A stretch of 64,000 nt of DNA from Bacteroidales bacterium (GTDB taxonomy: Bacteria; Bacteroidota; Bacteroidia; Bacteroidales; UBA932), in the NCBI GenBank assembly GCA_024695285.1, contig JAILIM010000017.1, forward strand, positions 1 through 64,000, given 5' to 3'. The notes beneath the pieces are model-generated. The model was not told where the DNA came from and did no database searches. It worked only from the letters and a program-made list of their open reading frames with translations. The position numbers and the translations under genes were made by a program. Below are positions 53,976 to 62,483 of the stretch, in pieces. Each line of letters begins with the position of its first letter. Position 1 is the first letter of the stretch.

Positions 53976-54974
53976 TTAATGCTTGATTATGTATTCCGCT
54001 ATCTGCACGGCATTGAGGGCTGCGCCTTTCTTGATCTGGTCGCCTGAGAGCCAGAGGGTTATGCCGTTTTCGCAGGCCAGGTCCTTGCGCACGCGGCCCA
54101 CATAGACGTCGTCTTTGCCGCCCGTGAAGAGGGGCATGGGGTACACGCGGTTGGCGGGATCGTCCAGAAGGGAGACTCCGGGGGCGGCGGCAAGCGCATC
54201 CTGCACCTGTTTCACTTCCAGAGGCTTTTCAGTCTCGATCCACACGGCCTCGGAATGGGAACGCAGGGCGGAGATACGCACGCACATAGCGCTGCACTTG
54301 ACATCAGAATGGAGTATCTTGCGGGTCTCGTTGAACATCTTCATTTCCTCCTTGGTGTATCCGTTGTCGGTGAAGATGTCGATCTGGGGAATCACGTTGT
54401 ATGCGAGCTGGTAGGCGAATTTGTCCACGGTCACGGACTTGCCCTCCACGATTTCGCGATACTGCTGCTCCAACTCTGCCATGGCCTGGGCTCCTGCGCC
54501 TGAAGCGGACTGGTAGCTGGCCACGTGGATGCGGCGTATGTGGGACAGGCGCTCGATGGGCTGAAGCACAACTACCATCATGATGGTGGTGCAGTTGGGG
54601 TTGGCGATGATGCCGCGGGGGCGTTTCAGGGCGTCTTCGGCATTGCACTCGGGGACGACCAGGGGTACGTCGGACTCCATGCGGAAGGCGGAGGAGTTGT
54701 CGATCATCACAGTGCCGAATTTCGTAATGGTTTCAGCGAACTCGCGGGATGTGCCTGCGCCGGCGGACGTGAAGGCTATGTCCACGCCTTTGAAATCGTC
54801 GTTGTGCTGAAGGAGGCGCACTTCGATGTCCCTGCCTTTGAAGCTGTATTTCCTTCCCGCGCTGCGGGCGGAACCGAAGAGAAGGAGTTCGTCGATAGGG
54901 AAGTCCCTTTCTTCCAGGACTTTAATGAATTCTTGGCCAACAGCTCCGCTGGCCCCAACAATAGCTACTTTCAT
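53976..54974 (-). CDS. asd: Aspartate-semialdehyde dehydrogenase
   Basis: 332 residues from the ATG at 54974 ([16 protein letters not shown]). GASGAVG at 7-13 binds NADP. The catalytic cysteine is in ANPNCTTI and the catalytic base in [14 protein letters not shown]...; SEAVWIE is a further conserved block. It makes aspartate semialdehyde for lysine/DAP, threonine and methionine. The TATATTTG box ends six bases before the start. An upstream hairpin with its own promoter (55022-55149) may regulate it. Confidence 0.96.
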   Translation of the reverse strand: MKVAIVGASGAVGQEFIKVLEERDFPIDELLLFGSARSAGRKYSFKGRDIEVRLLQHNDDFKGVDIAFTSAGAGTSREFAETITKFGTVMIDNSSAFRMESDVPLVVPECNAEDALKRPRGIIANPNCTTIMMVVVLQPIERLSHIRRIHVASYQSASGAGAQAMAELEQQYREIVEGKSVTVDKFAYQLAYNVIPQIDIFTDNGYTKEEMKMFNETRKILHSDVKCSAMCVRISALRSHSEAVWIETEKPLEVKQVQDALAAAPGVSLLDDPANRVYPMPLFTGGKDDVYVGRVRKDLACENGITLWLSGDQIKKGAALNAVQIAEYIIKH

Positions 54975-54980
54975 ATTCTG

Positions 54981-54988
54981 CAAATATA
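54981..54988 (-). promoter_or_regulatory. asd: -7 element of asd
   Basis: TATATTTG followed by C on the minus strand, six bases before the ATG at 54974. It makes the in-frame TTG at 54983 an unlikely start. No good -33 element. Confidence 0.55.
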
Positions 54989-55021
54989 ATAAATCTCCTC
55001 CTTATTTCCTATAGATACGAC

Positions 55022-55047
55022 TAACGCCCGCTTCACAGCGGGCGTTA
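55022..55047 (-). promoter_or_regulatory. Stable hairpin in the asd upstream region
   Basis: taacgcccgc (55022-55031) and gcgggcgtta (55038-55047) form a perfect 10-bp GC-rich stem with a 6-base loop. No T-run follows on either strand, so it is not a canonical terminator. It lies about 70 bases inside the transcript expected from the promoter at 55149-55120. Confidence 0.6.
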
Positions 55048-55119
55048 ACGGTTAGTTAGTAGTGTATACCTTTAGAAGGTTAATTATTGTTGGTTAGAAT
55101 AGTTGTTGATTTCCGAATG

Positions 55120-55149
55120 CAAATATACTGCAATTTTTTTATTCTCCAA
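55120..55149 (-). promoter_or_regulatory. Promoter in the trmD-asd gap
   Basis: Minus strand TTG (55149-55147), 19 bases, TATATTTG (55127-55120) followed by C. Predicted transcription start near 55113, giving a leader or small RNA that contains the hairpin at 55047-55022 before reaching asd. Confidence 0.6.
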
Positions 55150-55200
55150 GAAAAAATCAATAAATTTTTTTGAATTTTTCTTTTTTGTTTTTAAAAATTT

Positions 55201-55884
55201 TTATAAAGTATCATCTAATAGTTTGGGTCTTAACCTTTTAGTGCGTTCCAGGGCCTGTTCGTCCTGCCAAGCGCGTATAAGCTTTGGGTTGCCGCCAAGA
55301 AGAACGTCGGGAACTTTCCAGCCGTTGAACTCTGCGGGACGGGTGTAGACGGGAGGGGAGAGGAGCTTGTCCTGGAAACTGTCTGACAGTGCGGAGGTCT
55401 CGTCGGTCAGCGCCCCGGGGATAAGGCGGACAAGTGCGTCTGCCAGAAGAGCAGCGGGGATTTCGCCTCCGCTGACGACATAGTCTCCGACTGAAATCTC
55501 GCGGGTTACGAGGTGCTCGCGTATGCGGTGGTCTATGCCCTTGTAGTGGCCGCAGAGGATAATCAGGTTCTGCTTGAGGGACAGAGCGTTGGCCATTGGC
55601 TGGTCGAGCAGTTCGCCGTCGGGGGACATGTATATGACCTCGTCGTATTCCCTTTCAGCCTTGAGCTCTTCAATCATCCTGTACACGGGCTCCACCATCA
55701 TTACCATCCCGGCATCGCCGCCATAGCTGTAGTCGTCGACGTTGCGGCGGGGGCCTATGCCGTATTTTCTCAGGTTGTGGACGTGAATTTCCACGAGTCC
55801 GTTTTTGATCGCCCGGCCCACAATGGAATGGCTGAGAGGGCTTTCAAGCAGTTCGGGGACTACGCTTAAAATGTCTATTCTCAT
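55201..55884 (-). CDS. trmD: tRNA (guanine(37)-N1)-methyltransferase
   Basis: 227 residues. [13 protein letters not shown] opens the SPOUT knot, [16 protein letters not shown] is the DxPYGGGxGMVM-type block, and [11 protein letters not shown] plus [12 protein letters not shown] supply the SAM knot and catalytic residues. It methylates G37 next to the anticodon and prevents +1 frameshifts. A TAATTTTG box lies 19 bases before its start, back-to-back with that of the divergent cyclotransferase gene. Downstream lies a long A/T tract. Confidence 0.97.
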   Translation of the reverse strand: MRIDILSVVPELLESPLSHSIVGRAIKNGLVEIHVHNLRKYGIGPRRNVDDYSYGGDAGMVMMVEPVYRMIEELKAEREYDEVIYMSPDGELLDQPMANALSLKQNLIILCGHYKGIDHRIREHLVTREISVGDYVVSGGEIPAALLADALVRLIPGALTDETSALSDSFQDKLLSPPVYTRPAEFNGWKVPDVLLGGNPKLIRAWQDEQALERTKRLRPKLLDDTL

Positions 55885-55903
55885 TTCATTTATTAATTAG
55901 GTG

Positions 55904-55911
55904 CAAAATTA
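55904..55911 (-). promoter_or_regulatory. trmD: -7 element of trmD
   Basis: TAATTTTG on the minus strand, 19 bases before the ATG at 55884; no clear -33 match. Confidence 0.45.
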
Positions 55912-55923
55912 GCATTTATTTGT

Positions 55924-55931
55924 TAAATTTG
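55924..55931 (+). promoter_or_regulatory. -7 element of the glutamine cyclotransferase gene
   Basis: TAAATTTG followed by C, five bases before the ATG at 55937: another likely leaderless transcript. Confidence 0.5.
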
Positions 55932-55936
55932 CAGGA

Positions 55937-56689
55937 ATGAAAAAGTTTATTCTCGTGTCTGCCGTCCTTGCCGTCTGCCTGGCGGCGTGCTCCGCATCGG
56001 CCCCCGTCCAATATGGGGTGAAGGTTGTCGCGGAGTACCCCCACGACCGCGGTGCCTACACGCAGGGACTCTTTTTCGACGGCGGCCAGCTCTATGAAAG
56101 CACGGGCCAGTGCGGCCACAGCAGTTTCCGTAAGGTCGACCTTGCGACCGGCAAGGTGCAGCGCAAACTGGACTTCACCAGGAAATACTTCGGCGAGGGC
56201 TCGGTGTTTTTCAATGGCAAGATGTATATGCTGACCTGGACCAACCGCGTGGCATTTATCTACGATGCCGCCACCCTCGAATTCGAAAAGACCCTGTCCT
56301 ATCCCCGGGAGGGGTGGGGCTTGACCACGGACGGCAGCATGCTGATTGCTTCCGACGGCAGTTCGAGCCTCTTTTTCATGGACGGCGACCTCAGGGTCCG
56401 GCGCACGCTGAAAGTCACGCTGAACGGCCGCCCTGTGCGATATCTGAATGAACTGGAGTGGATAGACGGCCGTATCTGGGCCAATGTCTACACCACAGAC
56501 ATGATAGTGATAATCAACCCATCTTCCGGAGTGGTGGAAGGCGTGGTGGACTGCACCGGCCTGCTTCCCGCGAAACTGCGGAAGACTGATACCGACGTGC
56601 TTAATGGAATCGCAGTGCTTGACGGCCGCATTTTCCTGACCGGTAAAAACTGGCCGAAAATGTATGAAATTGAGTTGATTAAGAAATAA
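55937..56689 (+). CDS. Glutaminyl-peptide cyclotransferase (glutamine cyclotransferase), lipoprotein
   Basis: 250 residues. The lipobox is LAVCLAAC (Cys18). A five-bladed propeller follows: AYTQGLFFDGGQLYESTGQCG is the family signature, and EGWGLTTDGSMLIASDGSS, ELEWIDGRIWANVY and LNGIAVLDGRIFLTGKNWP match later blades with the catalytic-site residues. It forms N-terminal pyroglutamate on exported peptides and proteins in the periplasm. Many Bacteroidota exported proteins start with Gln after signal cleavage, which would make them substrates. Confidence 0.92.
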   Translation: MKKFILVSAVLAVCLAACSASAPVQYGVKVVAEYPHDRGAYTQGLFFDGGQLYESTGQCGHSSFRKVDLATGKVQRKLDFTRKYFGEGSVFFNGKMYMLTWTNRVAFIYDAATLEFEKTLSYPREGWGLTTDGSMLIASDGSSSLFFMDGDLRVRRTLKVTLNGRPVRYLNELEWIDGRIWANVYTTDMIVIINPSSGVVEGVVDCTGLLPAKLRKTDTDVLNGIAVLDGRIFLTGKNWPKMYEIELIKK

Positions 56690-56701
56690 ATATTATATTT
56701 G
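56670..56701 (+). promoter_or_regulatory. Promoter of the DUF349-yidC operon
   Basis: TTG (56670-56672), 21 bases, TATATTTG (56694-56701), 30 bases before the ATG at 56732. It overlaps the end of the cyclotransferase gene. Confidence 0.55.
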
Positions 56702-56731
56702 TAGACTTTAAACTTTAAAATATCTCTTGTT

Positions 56732-58633
56732 ATGAGTGAAACAAACATTCCTGAAGAGGTCGTCAAGGCCGTTTCAGACGTAGAAGTAAAGGAAGAACAG
56801 GCAGCGGCAGCAGCCCCGGAAATCGTTGAAGAGCAAGTGGCTCCCGAAGCTCCTGCGGCTCCGGAAGAACCCGCAGCACAGGAAGAGCCTGCAGCAGAAG
56901 AGGCTCCTGCAGTGGAAGAGCCTGCCGCAGAGGAAGAGCCCGCAGCAGAAGAAGTTCCTGCGGCGGAAGAAGCGAAGGCCGAGAACCTCGCCGACAAGAC
57001 CCTTGCGGAATTGTCTGAGATGTTCCGTTCCCTGAAGGAAGCCGCTGACAGCATGATGCGGTCAAAGGAAGCTGAAAACATCAAGTCGGCTTTCTACAAG
57101 CTGCTCGCCAAGCTGAAGAGCGAGAATCCGGAAGCGGAGAATTCCCTGTCCAATCCTTTTGAGGCCGTGGAGGAGAACTTCAAGGCAGTTTATGCGGACT
57201 ATAAGAAAGAGCGCGCAGAATTCAACCGCCAGCAGGATGCAAGGCGTGAGGAGAATCTCGCCGCGAAAAAACAGATAATAGAAGAGCTCAAGGCCCTCGT
57301 GGAGAAGGATGAAGACGCCAGTGCCTCATTCCCGGCATTCCGCGAGCTCCAGAACCGCTGGCGTGAAGCAGGTCCCGTGCCCGTGACCGCCTACCGCGAC
57401 ATCAACGACACCTACCAGTTCTACGTGGAGAAGTTCTACGACATGGTCAAGATCAGCCGCGACCTTCGCGACCTCGACTTCCAGAAGAACCTGGAAGCCA
57501 AGGAGAAGTTCTGCGAAATTGCGGAAAAACTCGCTGAGAACGAGAATGTCGTCAGCGCATTCCACGAGCTCCAGAAACTCCATGAGCAGTGGAAGGAATT
57601 CGGCCCCGTGGCCAAGGAAAAGCGCGAAGACATCTGGAACCGCTTCAAGGCGGCGACAGCCGTGATCAACAAGCGCTACCAGGCCCACTTTGAGAGCCAG
57701 AAGGAGGAGCAGGTCGCCAACCTGGCCGCCAAGCAGGCGCTTTGCGAGCAGGTTGAAGAGATAGCGGAGAAGGAAATCACCTCATCCAGCGAATGGAACG
57801 ACCTTTCCCGCAAGATCGAGGAGATACAGGCCGAATGGAGGAAGATCGGTTTCGCCACCCGCAAGGAGAACCAGAAGATCTACGACCGCTTCCGTGCCGC
57901 CTGCGACAAGTTCTTCGGCCGCAAGCGCGACTACTATAACCAGTTCAAGGATTCGATGAATTTGAACCTCGAGAAGAAGATGTCGATCATCGAGAGGGCA
58001 GAAGCCCTCAAGTCCAGCACCGAATGGAAGAAGGCGACCGACCAGTTCATCGAGCTCCAGAAAGAGTGGAAGGAAATCGGTGCCGTGCCCCGCAAGAAGA
58101 GCGAGCAGATATGGAAGCGTTTCCGCGCAGCCTGCGATGAGTTCTTCGCTGAAAGGGACAAGCACGCCAAGCCCGAGAACGATTTCTATGGCAACCTGAA
58201 GGCCAAGAAGCGCATCATTGAGGAGATCCAGGCCTTCGTGCCTTCCGATGACGAGACGGCCAACGCAGATGCCCTGAGGGATTTCAACGCCCGCTGGCAG
58301 GAAATCGGCCACGTGCCTTTCAAGGAAAAAGATGCAATTAACGATGCGTTCCGCAGCGCAATCCGCGAGAAGTTCCCCCTGCAGCACGCCTCGCAGCGTC
58401 CTGCCGGCCGTCCCCGCCGTGCTCCCCGCACCGAGAGGGAGATCCTCATGGACAAGTACCGTACTCTCCAGCAGGATATCACCACCTATGAGAACAACAT
58501 AGGCTTCTTCTCCGCATCCAAGAATTCCGAGCCCCTCATCAAGCAGATGCAGGAGCGTATTGAACAGGCAAAGGCCGAGCTCAAGGAACTTGAATTAAAG
58601 ATCCGCAAGGCAGAAGAAGGGGAGGCTGAATGA
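56732..58633 (+). CDS. DUF349 domain protein with Ala/Pro/Glu-rich N-terminus
   Basis: 633 residues. Residues 20-88 are a low-complexity Ala-Pro-Glu tract (repeats like EEPAAEEAPAVEE), probably disordered. From about 170 on there are several DUF349 repeats of 70-75 residues, each with a W-x-x-x-G-P or W-x-x-I-G motif (NRWREAGPVP, EQWKEFGPVA, AEWRKIGFAT, KEWKEIGAVP, ARWQEIGHVP). The repeats are long charged helices. Their biochemical role is not established. The stop overlaps the yidC start by 4 bases, a coupling that hints at a link to membrane-protein biogenesis. Confidence 0.88.
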   Translation: MSETNIPEEVVKAVSDVEVKEEQAAAAAPEIVEEQVAPEAPAAPEEPAAQEEPAAEEAPAVEEPAAEEEPAAEEVPAAEEAKAENLADKTLAELSEMFRSLKEAADSMMRSKEAENIKSAFYKLLAKLKSENPEAENSLSNPFEAVEENFKAVYADYKKERAEFNRQQDARREENLAAKKQIIEELKALVEKDEDASASFPAFRELQNRWREAGPVPVTAYRDINDTYQFYVEKFYDMVKISRDLRDLDFQKNLEAKEKFCEIAEKLAENENVVSAFHELQKLHEQWKEFGPVAKEKREDIWNRFKAATAVINKRYQAHFESQKEEQVANLAAKQALCEQVEEIAEKEITSSSEWNDLSRKIEEIQAEWRKIGFATRKENQKIYDRFRAACDKFFGRKRDYYNQFKDSMNLNLEKKMSIIERAEALKSSTEWKKATDQFIELQKEWKEIGAVPRKKSEQIWKRFRAACDEFFAERDKHAKPENDFYGNLKAKKRIIEEIQAFVPSDDETANADALRDFNARWQEIGHVPFKEKDAINDAFRSAIREKFPLQHASQRPAGRPRRAPRTEREILMDKYRTLQQDITTYENNIGFFSASKNSEPLIKQMQERIEQAKAELKELELKIRKAEEGEAE

Positions 58634-60492
58634 TGGACAAGAATTCGATCATCGGTTTCGTCCTTATTGCCCTAATACTCTTCGGTTTCACCTTTTTCGA
58701 ATCCAACCAGGCCCGCAAGCGTGCCGAGGCCCAGCGTCAGCTGGATTCCATAGCACTTGCGCTGATGCCGAAGGACACCATGGCCGTCGAACAGGCAGTC
58801 CAGGAAGTGTCCGGTGAGGTTCCTGTCCAGGTGGCTGAAGAGCAGGGTGCCATCTATACCGACGCCATGCTGGAGAGCGCCCGCCAGGAGGAAGCCTCCG
58901 TCGTGAGCCTTGAGAACGAGCTGGTGAAGATTGACTTCACTACCAAAGGCGCCCAGCCCAGCAGCGTGCTCGTGAAGAAGTATTCCAGCTACGGCGGCGG
59001 TCCCCTTTACCTCTTCAAGGACGGTGGAGCCGAGTATTCAGTGAGCATTTATGCGGGACAGTATATCAACACCGCAGATTTCAATTTCCAGTTGGCCGAT
59101 AGCAGCGACACCAGCCTCGTGTTCCGTCTCCCGTTCGAGGGCGGCGGCTATATCGAGCAGCGTTACTCGCTTGCTCCGGGCTCCTACAAGGTTGACAACC
59201 TGCTTTCCTTCGTTGGCATGCAGGACATCATTCCCCGCAACGTGGGTGCCTACGACATCGATTTCAACGTGACCGTGCCCCGTCTGGAGAAAGGTTACAA
59301 GAACGAATCACAGTATTCCAAGCTGAACTATTATTTCGAAGGGGAGAAGAAGCCCGCCGAAATCGGCCGCGGCCGTTCATCCTCCAAGAACATCGGCGCC
59401 CGCCTCAGCTGGGTGGCTTTCCAGCAGCAGTTCTTCTCTGCAATCATGTGCGCCCCGAAGGAATTCACCAACGGCGAAGTTGCAATCAACTTCGTGCCTG
59501 AGAACGACCCTTCGCACGACCTCATGCACTGCAGTGCGAAGATGCGTGCCGACTTCCGTTCCGCGCCCGAGGTGAGCGTCCCGTATGAGTTCTATTTCGG
59601 CCCCAACCACTTCAACACCCTGAAGTCCTTCAACCGCAAGTATGAGAAGATAATACCTCTGGGCGGCTGGCTAGTCGGATGGTTCACCCGCTATGCCATC
59701 ATCCCCATGTTCAACTTCTTCAGCCGCTTCATAGGCAACTTTGGCTTAATCATCCTCTTGATGACCATCGTGATCAAGCTGGTAGTGCTGCCGCTCACCT
59801 ATAAATCCTATTCTTCTTCCGCGAAGATGCAGGCCCTCAAGCCGGAGATCGAAAAGATCAACGCCAAGTATCCCAAGCAGGAAGATGCGATGAAGAAGCA
59901 GCAGGCCACGATGGACCTCTATAAACGGGCTGACGTGAACATGATGGGAGGATGTCTTCCCACGCTCCTGACTTTCCCTATCCTGTGGGCAATGTTCCGT
60001 TTCTTCCCTGCATCCATCGAGCTGCGCCAGCAGCCTTTCCTGTGGTGCGACGACCTCAGCGCCTACGACTCCATCCTGGACTACGGCACCCGTATCCCCA
60101 TCCTCGGCGATCACCTTTCCCTGTTCGCCCTGCTGATGGCGGTCGTGATGTGGCTCTACTCCCGTATGACCACTGCAAACCAGGCCGCTTCCAATGACCC
60201 CACGGCTTCGTCCATGAAGTTCATGACACTGTGGATGATGCCTATCATGATGTTCTTCATCTGTAACAACCTTTCAGCCGCCTTGAGCTACTACTACCTT
60301 CTGTCCCAGCTTATCGCCATCATCGAGACCTGGGTCATCAAGAAGTTCTTCGTCCATCCCGAGAAGATCCTTGCGAAGGTGCGCGAGAGTGAGGGCAAGC
60401 CCCTTCCGAAGAGCAAGTGGCAGCAGCGTCTGGAGATGGCCCAGAAGATGCAGGAGCAGCAGCTCCGCGAGCAGCAGAAGAGACGCCGTTAA
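58630..60492 (+). CDS. yidC: Membrane protein insertase YidC
   Basis: 620 residues. One N-terminal membrane helix (SIIGFVLIALILFGFTFF), then a large periplasmic beta-supersandwich (about 80-360), then the five-helix insertase core from about 365. LPLTYKSYSSSAKMQALKPEIEKI is the cytoplasmic helical hairpin with its conserved motif, and GGCLPTLLTFPILWAMFRFF the following core helix. The Lys/Gln-rich C-terminus may contact ribosomes. It starts at ATG 58630 or 58633 within the DUF349 stop. Confidence 0.97.
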   Translation: MMDKNSIIGFVLIALILFGFTFFESNQARKRAEAQRQLDSIALALMPKDTMAVEQAVQEVSGEVPVQVAEEQGAIYTDAMLESARQEEASVVSLENELVKIDFTTKGAQPSSVLVKKYSSYGGGPLYLFKDGGAEYSVSIYAGQYINTADFNFQLADSSDTSLVFRLPFEGGGYIEQRYSLAPGSYKVDNLLSFVGMQDIIPRNVGAYDIDFNVTVPRLEKGYKNESQYSKLNYYFEGEKKPAEIGRGRSSSKNIGARLSWVAFQQQFFSAIMCAPKEFTNGEVAINFVPENDPSHDLMHCSAKMRADFRSAPEVSVPYEFYFGPNHFNTLKSFNRKYEKIIPLGGWLVGWFTRYAIIPMFNFFSRFIGNFGLIILLMTIVIKLVVLPLTYKSYSSSAKMQALKPEIEKINAKYPKQEDAMKKQQATMDLYKRADVNMMGGCLPTLLTFPILWAMFRFFPASIELRQQPFLWCDDLSAYDSILDYGTRIPILGDHLSLFALLMAVVMWLYSRMTTANQAASNDPTASSMKFMTLWMMPIMMFFICNNLSAALSYYYLLSQLIAIIETWVIKKFFVHPEKILAKVRESEGKPLPKSKWQQRLEMAQKMQEQQLREQQKRRR

Positions 60493-60493
60493 T

Positions 60494-61162
60494 ATGAGCA
60501 TCGCGCAGAATATCACCCAATTGCATAAAGAACTGCCACCGCAAGTCAAGCTGGTGGCAGTTTCCAAATTCCACCCCGTAGAGTCTATTGAAGAGGCTCT
60601 CTCAGCGGGTCAGAAGGTGTTCGGGGAGAACCGTCCCCAGGAGTTCGAAAAGAAGGCTCAGGCTCTCGCTGGCCGGGGCATAGAGTGGCACTTCATAGGA
60701 CACCTTCAGACCAACAAGCTTAAAATGGTGCTTCCGTATGCCGACCTCGTGGAGTCAGTCGATTCGGAACATCTTCTCAGCGCAATCAACGACTGGGGTG
60801 CTAAAGCCGGAAAAACAATTCCCGTCCTCCTTGAACTTCACGTCGCCGCGGAAGAAACCAAGCAGGGCTTTTACGAAGAAGAAATCCTCGATATCATGTT
60901 CCGCGCCGGATCCTTCAAAAATATCCGTTTTTGCGGGCTCATGGGCATGGCGACCAACACTGACCAGGAAGAAGACATACGCGCCGATTTCGCCCGTATA
61001 CAAGCCTTTTACGACTATCTCCGCGACCTCTTTCCGGAATACGCAGACTTCCGCGAACTCTCCATCGGCATGTCCGGCGACTGGCGCCTCGCCCTCGATT
61101 ACGGCGCCACCATCGTAAGAATAGGTACGTTAATATTTGGAGAAAGACAACAGTCTATATAG
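60494..61162 (+). CDS. PLP homeostasis protein (YggS/COG0325 family)
   Basis: 222 residues from the ATG at 60494 (MSIAQNITQLHKELP), just after the yidC stop. LVAVSKFHP carries the PLP lysine, FGENRPQEFEKKAQAL and WHFIGHLQTNKLK are family signatures, and LSIGMSGDWRLAL and GATIVRIGTLIFG bind the phosphate. YggS proteins bind PLP and balance amino- and keto-acid pools without known catalysis. The stop overlaps the convergent rfbC end by 8 bases. Confidence 0.94.
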   Translation: MSIAQNITQLHKELPPQVKLVAVSKFHPVESIEEALSAGQKVFGENRPQEFEKKAQALAGRGIEWHFIGHLQTNKLKMVLPYADLVESVDSEHLLSAINDWGAKAGKTIPVLLELHVAAEETKQGFYEEEILDIMFRAGSFKNIRFCGLMGMATNTDQEEDIRADFARIQAFYDYLRDLFPEYADFRELSIGMSGDWRLALDYGATIVRIGTLIFGERQQSI

Positions 61163-61700
61163 CATCAGATAAAGTCAAAGGGGAGCGGTGGCGGTCTTTT
61201 TCGGAGAGTATCATGGATTCGGCAGGAATCTGCCAGTCGATGCCGAGCGCAGGGTCGTCAAGCTGAACGCCCGAATCGGCCTCCGGATGATAAAACTCAT
61301 CGCACTTATACTGAAACACCGCCGTCTCGCTCAGCACTGAAAAACCGTGTGCAAAGCCCTTGGGAATGAAGAACTGTAGGTGGTTGTCTTCATTCAGCTC
61401 CACTGCCACATGCTTCCCGAAAGTCGGCGAGCCCATGCGAATATCCACGGCAACATCCAGCACGCGCCCCTGCACGCACCGCACCAACTTCGCCTGAGTA
61501 TATGGCGGCCTCTGGAAATGCAACCCGCGCACCACGCCGTAGCTTGAGCGGCTCTCATTATCCTGCACGAAATTCACATGCCCGCACTGAGCCTCGAAAT
61601 CCCGCTGCGAAAAGCTCTCGAAAAAATAGCCCCGGGAATCCTCGAACACGCGGGGTTTGATGATAAGCAACCCCTCGATATCCGTCTTGATAACTTCCAT
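61155..61700 (-). CDS. rfbC: dTDP-4-dehydrorhamnose 3,5-epimerase
   Basis: 181 residues, cupin fold. GVVRGLHFQRPPYTQAKLVRCV contains the catalytic His and substrate Arg residues, and GRVLDVAVDIRMGSPTFGK and FIPKGFAHGFSVLSE complete the active site. It is the third step of dTDP-L-rhamnose synthesis for O-antigen or surface polysaccharide. rfbA, B and D are not in this window. It follows the DUF5020 gene by one base in the minus-strand run that starts at the window edge. Confidence 0.95.
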   Translation of the reverse strand: MEVIKTDIEGLLIIKPRVFEDSRGYFFESFSQRDFEAQCGHVNFVQDNESRSSYGVVRGLHFQRPPYTQAKLVRCVQGRVLDVAVDIRMGSPTFGKHVAVELNEDNHLQFFIPKGFAHGFSVLSETAVFQYKCDEFYHPEADSGVQLDDPALGIDWQIPAESMILSEKDRHRSPLTLSDAI

Positions 61701-61701
61701 C

Positions 61702-62472
61702 TCAGAAAACCCATTTGAGGCCGGCGCAAGGCCTGACCCAGAACCCCTTGCTTGTGCCGAAATCCCAAGAAAGCTCCACCTCGCCGCCGATATTCAGGTT
61801 CGGGCAGCCGAAATGCTGGCCGACACTGTACCAGAGCTGAGGCTCGGAAATGAAGACGAAACTGGATTTCTCCGGAGCAGCAAGAACCTTGCCGTCGGCA
61901 GCCGTCAGTAAGGTGTGCTCTTCCGCCCACACATCCGCGAAACCGCTGAAGCGCAGGCCCTTGACGCCGAACAGGTCGTCCATGCCCCATACGAACGTGA
62001 ACTGCATGGGAATCTTGCTTTTCACTCCCGGAGTGCCGTAGATGATGTGCTTATAAAGGAGTTTGAAGTTGAAGAGGTTCTTGAAATCTGCGGAATGCAC
62101 GAACCAGTCCACGCCGGCGAGGAATGCATGGTTCACGCCGAAACCCTGATATGCGCCTCCATTGTATTCAGCCTGCAGGCTGAAAGGAGCAAGGGCCGTG
62201 TCCTGCCAGAAATTGAAGCATCGGGCAATCTCCATGTAGGTGCCGCTGGGACTTGTCGATCCGATGCCGTGGTCGTAATCAATAAAGAAGAATGTGTTGC
62301 CCCACGGGTCGCTGTAGAAACCCTCAAGAGTTGTCGTCACGATGCCCCTGTCCTTTCCGAAGTCGTAGAACATCTGGAGGTTGGTGGCTCCGTTGAACAT
62401 CGTGGATTTCTCCTGGGCCATAGAGGTCAGGGAGAACAGCGCAATAGCGATTGCCAGATAAAGCTTTTTCAT
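61702..62472 (-). CDS. DUF5020 family outer-membrane protein (Tsx-like)
   Basis: 256 residues. Signal peptide MKKLYLAIAIALFSLTSMAQ, then alternating beta strands ending with an aromatic C-terminus (AGLKWVF), typical of an outer-membrane barrel. FYDFGKDRGIVTTTLEGFYSD and NTFFFIDYDHG are the conserved DUF5020 start, related to nucleoside channels of the Tsx type. It probably forms a small pore; nucleoside cargo is only a family-level suggestion. It lies 11 bases downstream of rarA. Confidence 0.85.
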   Translation of the reverse strand: MKKLYLAIAIALFSLTSMAQEKSTMFNGATNLQMFYDFGKDRGIVTTTLEGFYSDPWGNTFFFIDYDHGIGSTSPSGTYMEIARCFNFWQDTALAPFSLQAEYNGGAYQGFGVNHAFLAGVDWFVHSADFKNLFNFKLLYKHIIYGTPGVKSKIPMQFTFVWGMDDLFGVKGLRFSGFADVWAEEHTLLTAADGKVLAAPEKSSFVFISEPQLWYSVGQHFGCPNLNIGGEVELSWDFGTSKGFWVRPCAGLKWVF

Positions 62473-62483
62473 GATTATATGTG

